Assembly (NCBI GenBank): GCA_041060555.1
Contig: JBEUDS010000044.1
Length of the DNA stretch: 10,425 nucleotides
Strand: one strand, 5' to 3'
Source: CAUJIW01 sp963205175
GTDB taxonomy: Bacteria; Pseudomonadota; Alphaproteobacteria; Sphingomonadales; Sphingomonadaceae
The number at the start of each line of letters is the position of its first letter. Position 1 is the first letter of the stretch. The notes below the pieces were generated by a model that saw nothing but the letters and a program-made list of their open reading frames with translations, searched no databases and had not been told where the DNA came from. The translations under genes were made by a program, and so were the position numbers. Below are positions 7,466 to 10,425 of the stretch, piece by piece.

Positions 7466-7493
7466 GTTGCAACGCGCCCGGCACGGGTGTCAA
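7466..7493 (-). promoter_or_regulatory. candidate promoter of the MalT-type regulator
   Basis: On the minus strand a perfect -35 consensus TTGACA lies at 7493-7488. At 16-17 nt spacing the -10 position holds TGCAAC or GCAACG, a poor match to TATAAT. The -10 overlaps a perfect 10-bp palindrome, CGTTGCAACG (7465-7474), which could be an operator. The start codon would be about 75 nt downstream. The -35 match is good, but the promoter as a whole is only plausible. Confidence 0.35.
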
Positions 7494-7514
7494 TGTCCGG
7501 CCGCCAGACGGCAA

Positions 7515-7546
7515 CGCGGGCGTCCGTGTCTCGACGAACGCCCGCG
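7515..7546 (-). terminator. terminator-like hairpin after the siderophore-type receptor
   Basis: CGCGGGCGT (7515-7523) pairs perfectly with ACGCCCGCG (7538-7546). After one mismatch, three further pairs extend the stem inward to a 6-nt loop. It starts 28 nt after the receptor stop codon. The minus-strand tail is TTGCCGTCTG, with few T residues, so termination may be partial. On the plus strand the following bases include TGTGTTT. It separates the receptor from the regulator gene. Confidence 0.55.
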
Positions 7547-7574
7547 CGTGTGTTTCGAGCCCGAGGCGGCGACG

Positions 7575-9998
7575 TCAGAAGCTGTGCTTGAGCGTCAGGC
7601 GCCACTCCCGGCCCTTGCCCGGCAGCGCCGCCATGTTGACGTAGGTATCGGCGGCCGGCTGGAAGTAGCGTTTGTCGAACAGGTTGTTGATGTTGGCGGT
7701 GAGCTGGGTCCGGCCGACGGTGATGAAGGCCGAGACGTTGGCCAGCGTGTAGGCGGGGAACACCACCGGCTCGGCAAGCCGGGTCGCCGTGCTCGACACC
7801 CGGGTGATGCCGATGGTGCCGCCGGCCTGGCCCCAGGACCGCGGGTCGGTGATGTAGCTGCCGAACAGGCTCAACGTCGAGCGCGGGATGCTGCGCAGCT
7901 CATAGTCGCCGGCATAGCCGACAGCCGAGGTCGAGAAGTTGTACACGGCGTAGGTGCCGCCATAGGCGCGGTCACCGCTCAGGCCGGTGACATAGGCCGG
8001 GATGTAGATGAAGCCGGCGTCCGGCCCTTCGATGGTGGTCTTCTGCACGTTGCCGGCGAAGGTGGCGCTGAAGTTGTCGTTGATGAGCCAGCGTGCTTCC
8101 AGCTCGACGCCCTTGCCGGTGGTGGCGACGACGCTGTTGGTGGAGCTGAGCCGGGTGCGATTCTGCTTGTAGGCCGACAGCGCGCCCACCAGCGAGTGGC
8201 TGAACAGGTCGAACTTCAGGCCGGCTTCCTTGAGGTCGGAGTCCGACAGCCACTGACCGCGGCTGATCAGCACCGGCGAGATGTCGCCGGCCTGGCTGCC
8301 TTCCAGCGCCGAGCTCTTGGCGTAGGTGAAGTAGGGAATGAGGCCGATGCCCGACTTCAGGCTGATGCTGGCGTTGTAGGTGAAGTCGCCACCATCGGTC
8401 GCGCCGGTGATGATGGCGTTGCCGGTCCGGGCGCCGCTGTCGTGGGTGTCGAGGTCGTACCAGTCATAACGTGCGCCGAGCATCACGTTGACGATGTTGG
8501 CGAACGTCAGGTCGCTTTGCAGGAACAGGCCGCTGTCGGTCCAGCGACTGTGGATGTCGTTGTCCCAGCTGATCGCCGGATTGCGGAACGGATCGTCGAA
8601 CACGTCGCCGGCGGTCGGGCCGTAGGCGAGGTCGCGACGGTCGATCGCCAGATAGCCCGAGTTGAAGCTTTCCTTGCGGGTGCCGTCATAGTCGCGATAG
8701 CCGGCGCCGACGGCGTGGCGCGACTCCAGCCCCAGCGCCGCGACATCGAGCGGGAACTCGACCGAGCCGCGCACCTCGAACACGCGGGCGTCATACCAGG
8801 CCGGGAAGCCGTAACTGACGAAGCGCTTGTTCTCCAGATCGTCGTAGAAGCCCTGCAGGCGCACCCGTGCCCGCTCGCCCAGCGCCTGGGTCAGGCCGAG
8901 GTAGAAGGTGTTGGTGCGGGAGTCGGAGAAGTCGGCGTCGCTGACGAACACCGTGCGTCGATCGAGCTTGGTGGTGCCAACGCCTTCGTCCAGCGTGAAG
9001 CGGGCGTTGGGGGTCGGCGTGTAGCCGAAATAGCCGGCCACCAGCGAGCCGCCGATCTCGGTGGGCGAGATGCGGCCGTTGCCGTCGGTGTCGGCGATGG
9101 TGGTGTCGCGGCCGGTGATGTAGGTGCCGCTGTCGATCAGCTCCTGCGTCAGGCGGTTCCAGCCCGGCGTCTGGATATAGCCTTCCGAGCGGTAGATCAG
9201 GCCGCCGAAGGTGAGGTTGAGCCGCTCATTGAAATCGAAATCGCCGGTGAGCTGGAAGATTTTGTGCTCGGGGTGAATGCCCCGGTAGAAACTGTCGGAA
9301 TTCTCGTATTCCGCATAGGCCTGCACCGCGCCCTCGACCGTGCCCAGGGAGACCGGCACGCCGAGGTTGCCGGCGACGTTGAACTTGCCGTAGCTGCCGA
9401 CCGTCGCCTCGACGTCTCCGGTCAGGCTGTCGATCAGCTGGCCGTTGGCCTTGCGGCCGCCCTGGGGCGTGATGTTGAGAAAGCCGCCGACCTTGCCGGG
9501 GCCGAAGATCGACGTCGGCGGGCCGCGCAGAATCTCGATCTGGCTCGCGGCCGCCAGCGGCGTCTGGTAGGTGCCGCGGTTCTCGATGCGCTTGAAGCCG
9601 CGATAGTAGGTCTCGGCCAGCGTGCCACGCAGGTTCACCGAGCCCTTGACGCCATAGAAGCTGGCCGTGAAGGCGCCCGGCGCGATGGCGATCAGGTCGT
9701 CCACTTCCTCGATGCCATAGCGCTGGATCGTCGCTTCGGAGACGAAGGTCGCCGCGCGCGGGGTTTCCACCAGCGGTTTGGACAGCCCGAACAGCGTTTC
9801 GCTCGGCGTGGTTTCCAGCAGGCCGACCTTGTCGCGGCCATAGACGATGATGTCATCGAGCTGTTCGGTCGGCGCCTCGGCGGCGGCGTCGGTCGTGGCG
9901 GACGCGCTCTGCGCCAGCGTGACGCCGGCCGGGCACATGACGGCGAGCGTGACGCCGGCGCTCAGAAAATGACGAAAAGCAACATGACGAGAAAACAC
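7575..9998 (-). CDS. TonB-dependent siderophore-type receptor with an EF-hand loop
   Basis: An 807-residue outer-membrane receptor precursor starting at GTG. The signal peptide spans about residues 1-29 (FSRHVAFRH, a hydrophobic core, then TLA before Q30). A TonB box DDIIVYGRD lies at 48-56. The plug runs from about 70 to 185, with TPRAATFVS (79-87), VNLRGT, YYRGF (131-135) and IEILRGPPTSIFGPGKVGG (154-172), the style of ferri-siderophore receptors. The barrel ends in WRLTLKHSF, with the terminal Phe. Residues 303-314 (DTDGNGRISPTE) match the EF-hand calcium loop at every ligand position, within a predicted surface loop. It probably imports an iron chelate or similar ligand; which one cannot be told. 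The GTG is chosen because AGGGG lies 7 nt upstream and a signal peptide follows directly. The open frame continues upstream without sensible protein. It is probably transcribed alone, ahead of the regulator gene. Confidence 0.92.
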   Translation of the reverse strand: MFSRHVAFRHFLSAGVTLAVMCPAGVTLAQSASATTDAAAEAPTEQLDDIIVYGRDKVGLLETTPSETLFGLSKPLVETPRAATFVSEATIQRYGIEEVDDLIAIAPGAFTASFYGVKGSVNLRGTLAETYYRGFKRIENRGTYQTPLAAASQIEILRGPPTSIFGPGKVGGFLNITPQGGRKANGQLIDSLTGDVEATVGSYGKFNVAGNLGVPVSLGTVEGAVQAYAEYENSDSFYRGIHPEHKIFQLTGDFDFNERLNLTFGGLIYRSEGYIQTPGWNRLTQELIDSGTYITGRDTTIADTDGNGRISPTEIGGSLVAGYFGYTPTPNARFTLDEGVGTTKLDRRTVFVSDADFSDSRTNTFYLGLTQALGERARVRLQGFYDDLENKRFVSYGFPAWYDARVFEVRGSVEFPLDVAALGLESRHAVGAGYRDYDGTRKESFNSGYLAIDRRDLAYGPTAGDVFDDPFRNPAISWDNDIHSRWTDSGLFLQSDLTFANIVNVMLGARYDWYDLDTHDSGARTGNAIITGATDGGDFTYNASISLKSGIGLIPYFTYAKSSALEGSQAGDISPVLISRGQWLSDSDLKEAGLKFDLFSHSLVGALSAYKQNRTRLSSTNSVVATTGKGVELEARWLINDNFSATFAGNVQKTTIEGPDAGFIYIPAYVTGLSGDRAYGGTYAVYNFSTSAVGYAGDYELRSIPRSTLSLFGSYITDPRSWGQAGGTIGITRVSSTATRLAEPVVFPAYTLANVSAFITVGRTQLTANINNLFDKRYFQPAADTYVNMAALPGKGREWRLTLKHSF

Positions 9999-10005
9999 GA
10001 CGTAA

Positions 10006-10010
10006 CCCCT
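10006..10010 (-). promoter_or_regulatory. ribosome binding site that sets a GTG start
   Basis: Minus-strand AGGGG lies 7 nt before the GTG at 9998-9996. No ATG lies in frame between this site and the signal-peptide core, so GTG is the best start for the siderophore-type receptor. Confidence 0.6.
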
Positions 10011-10371
10011 GGTGCATGGATGTCGACATCCGGTGAGACATGGCGTCCGTGCGGCCGTCAGCGACGACGGTGACGCGAACGCGCGACGGGTAGGGGGCGT
10101 GGATGACGTCCGGATGAAAGTTACCCGACGATTTTCTGAACAGTTCGTGACATTGGGCACAAGTTGAGAATGCCGCTGCGGCGTCGGATTTGATTGTCCG
10201 AATGGATAACATCGGGTGGCGAAAATAATATCGTCTCGATAAAAAAAATGCGCGTTTTGCGGGTGTCGTCAAAAGCTCCTTAATCATTTCGAATCTACTG
10301 ACCTGCCATGGAACTTTCATCCAGCCCTGACTAGAGCCTCGGCGGTTTTGGTTATGCCTTTCGGCGCCTTG
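10011..10371 (-). promoter_or_regulatory. non-coding upstream region of the siderophore-type receptor
   Basis: No convincing gene is seen here. The part nearest the receptor is GC-rich and looks like a leader. Bases 10221-10250 are the most AT-rich stretch of the window, with a run of eight A residues (10241-10248) and a short dyad TATCG-TCT-CGATA (10229-10241). A minus-strand TTGACG at 10272-10267 could be a -35 box, with a T-rich -10 position at about 10249-10244, and TATTAT at 10230-10225 is another -10 candidate. A TGAGAAT at 10165-10171 resembles half of a Fur box, but the other half does not match. The receptor promoter is most likely within 10200-10280. Confidence 0.4.
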
Positions 10372-10409
10372 TTTGCAATGGGGTCAGGCATGCCTGACCC
10401 CATTGCAAA
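10372..10409. repeat. perfect 38-bp loopless palindrome, REP/RAYT-like or element end
   Basis: Two 19-bp arms are perfectly complementary around the centre GCATGC, with the dyad axis between 10390 and 10391. The arm core is AATGGGGTCAGGC. Arms of the type TGGGGTCAG.../...CTGACCCCA are often seen beside REP-associated tyrosine transposase genes and related small elements in proteobacteria (recalled pattern, not searched). No T-run follows on either strand, so a classical terminator is unlikely, although the RNA would form a very stable hairpin. The window ends 16 bp later with GTAG, the tetranucleotide that marks the foot of many REP hairpins; this may be chance. Confidence 0.7.
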
Positions 10410-10425
10410 AGTCGTTTTGGCGTAG

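Noticed and set aside
7467..10073. An 868-codon plus-strand open frame antisense to the siderophore-type receptor
   Set aside because: Same high-GC artefact. The minus strand has signal peptide, TonB box, plug motifs and terminal Phe.
10165..10182. Possible Fur box starting with TGAGAAT upstream of the siderophore-type receptor
   Set aside because: Only one half-site matches; the expected second half reads CCGCTGC. Iron control may exist, but this site does not show it.
9853..10320. A 155-codon minus-strand frame with a CAQCH motif suggestive of haem binding
   Set aside because: It overlaps the receptor start in another frame, ends in Arg-rich low-complexity sequence, has no signal peptide, and its single CxxCH lies in what looks like a leader. 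Its ATG has no good ribosome binding site.
10354..10425. A 23-codon plus-strand frame ending in TAG at the very end of the window
   Set aside because: Most of it is the 38-bp palindrome, it has no ribosome binding site, and it is too short to support.
1..10425. tRNA, rRNA, CRISPR arrays and prophage genes
   Set aside because: Looked for by eye; no cloverleaf, rRNA core sequence, regular spaced repeat or phage gene was seen.

Overview
The window is high-GC DNA. Its sphingomonad-style TonB-dependent receptors (one with the box EEIVVTAQKR), alphaproteobacterial codon use and weak promoter signals suggest an alphaproteobacterium, probably a sphingomonad or a relative in Caulobacterales or Rhodospirillales. 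This assignment is inferred from protein style, not from a marker gene.

Layout, left to right. (1) Bases 1-77 may hold the last codons of a plus-strand gene cut by the window edge. (2) 204-935 (+) encodes an exported protein with two DUF1330-like (dimeric alpha/beta barrel) repeats. (3) A strong hairpin at 972-999, with a T-rich tail on the minus strand, separates it from the convergent minus-strand block. (4) That block, read in transcription order from right to left, is: a TonB-dependent siderophore-type receptor (9998-7575), a large MalT-type LuxR regulator with a STAND ATPase (7388-4659), a second TonB-dependent receptor (4472-2196), and a class II histone-deacetylase-like amidohydrolase (2153-1047). 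(5) 9999-10425 holds no convincing gene. It has a leader and AT-rich promoter region for the first receptor, and a perfect 38-bp loopless palindrome near the right edge.

How the genes may work together (inference). The second receptor and the deacylase are 42 nt apart and surely co-transcribed. This suggests the receptor brings in an acylated or N-acetylated compound, or a compound whose use needs deacylation, and the zinc hydrolase processes it. The MalT-like protein upstream of the pair is the obvious candidate for sensing the compound and switching on one or both receptors. The siderophore-type receptor has its own promoter region and a hairpin after its stop, so it is probably a separate unit. 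It carries a textbook EF-hand loop in its barrel, which is unusual. The plus-strand DUF1330 protein is probably independent.

Coding starts were chosen from Shine-Dalgarno spacing and signal peptides. They differ from the longest open frames for four of the five complete genes.
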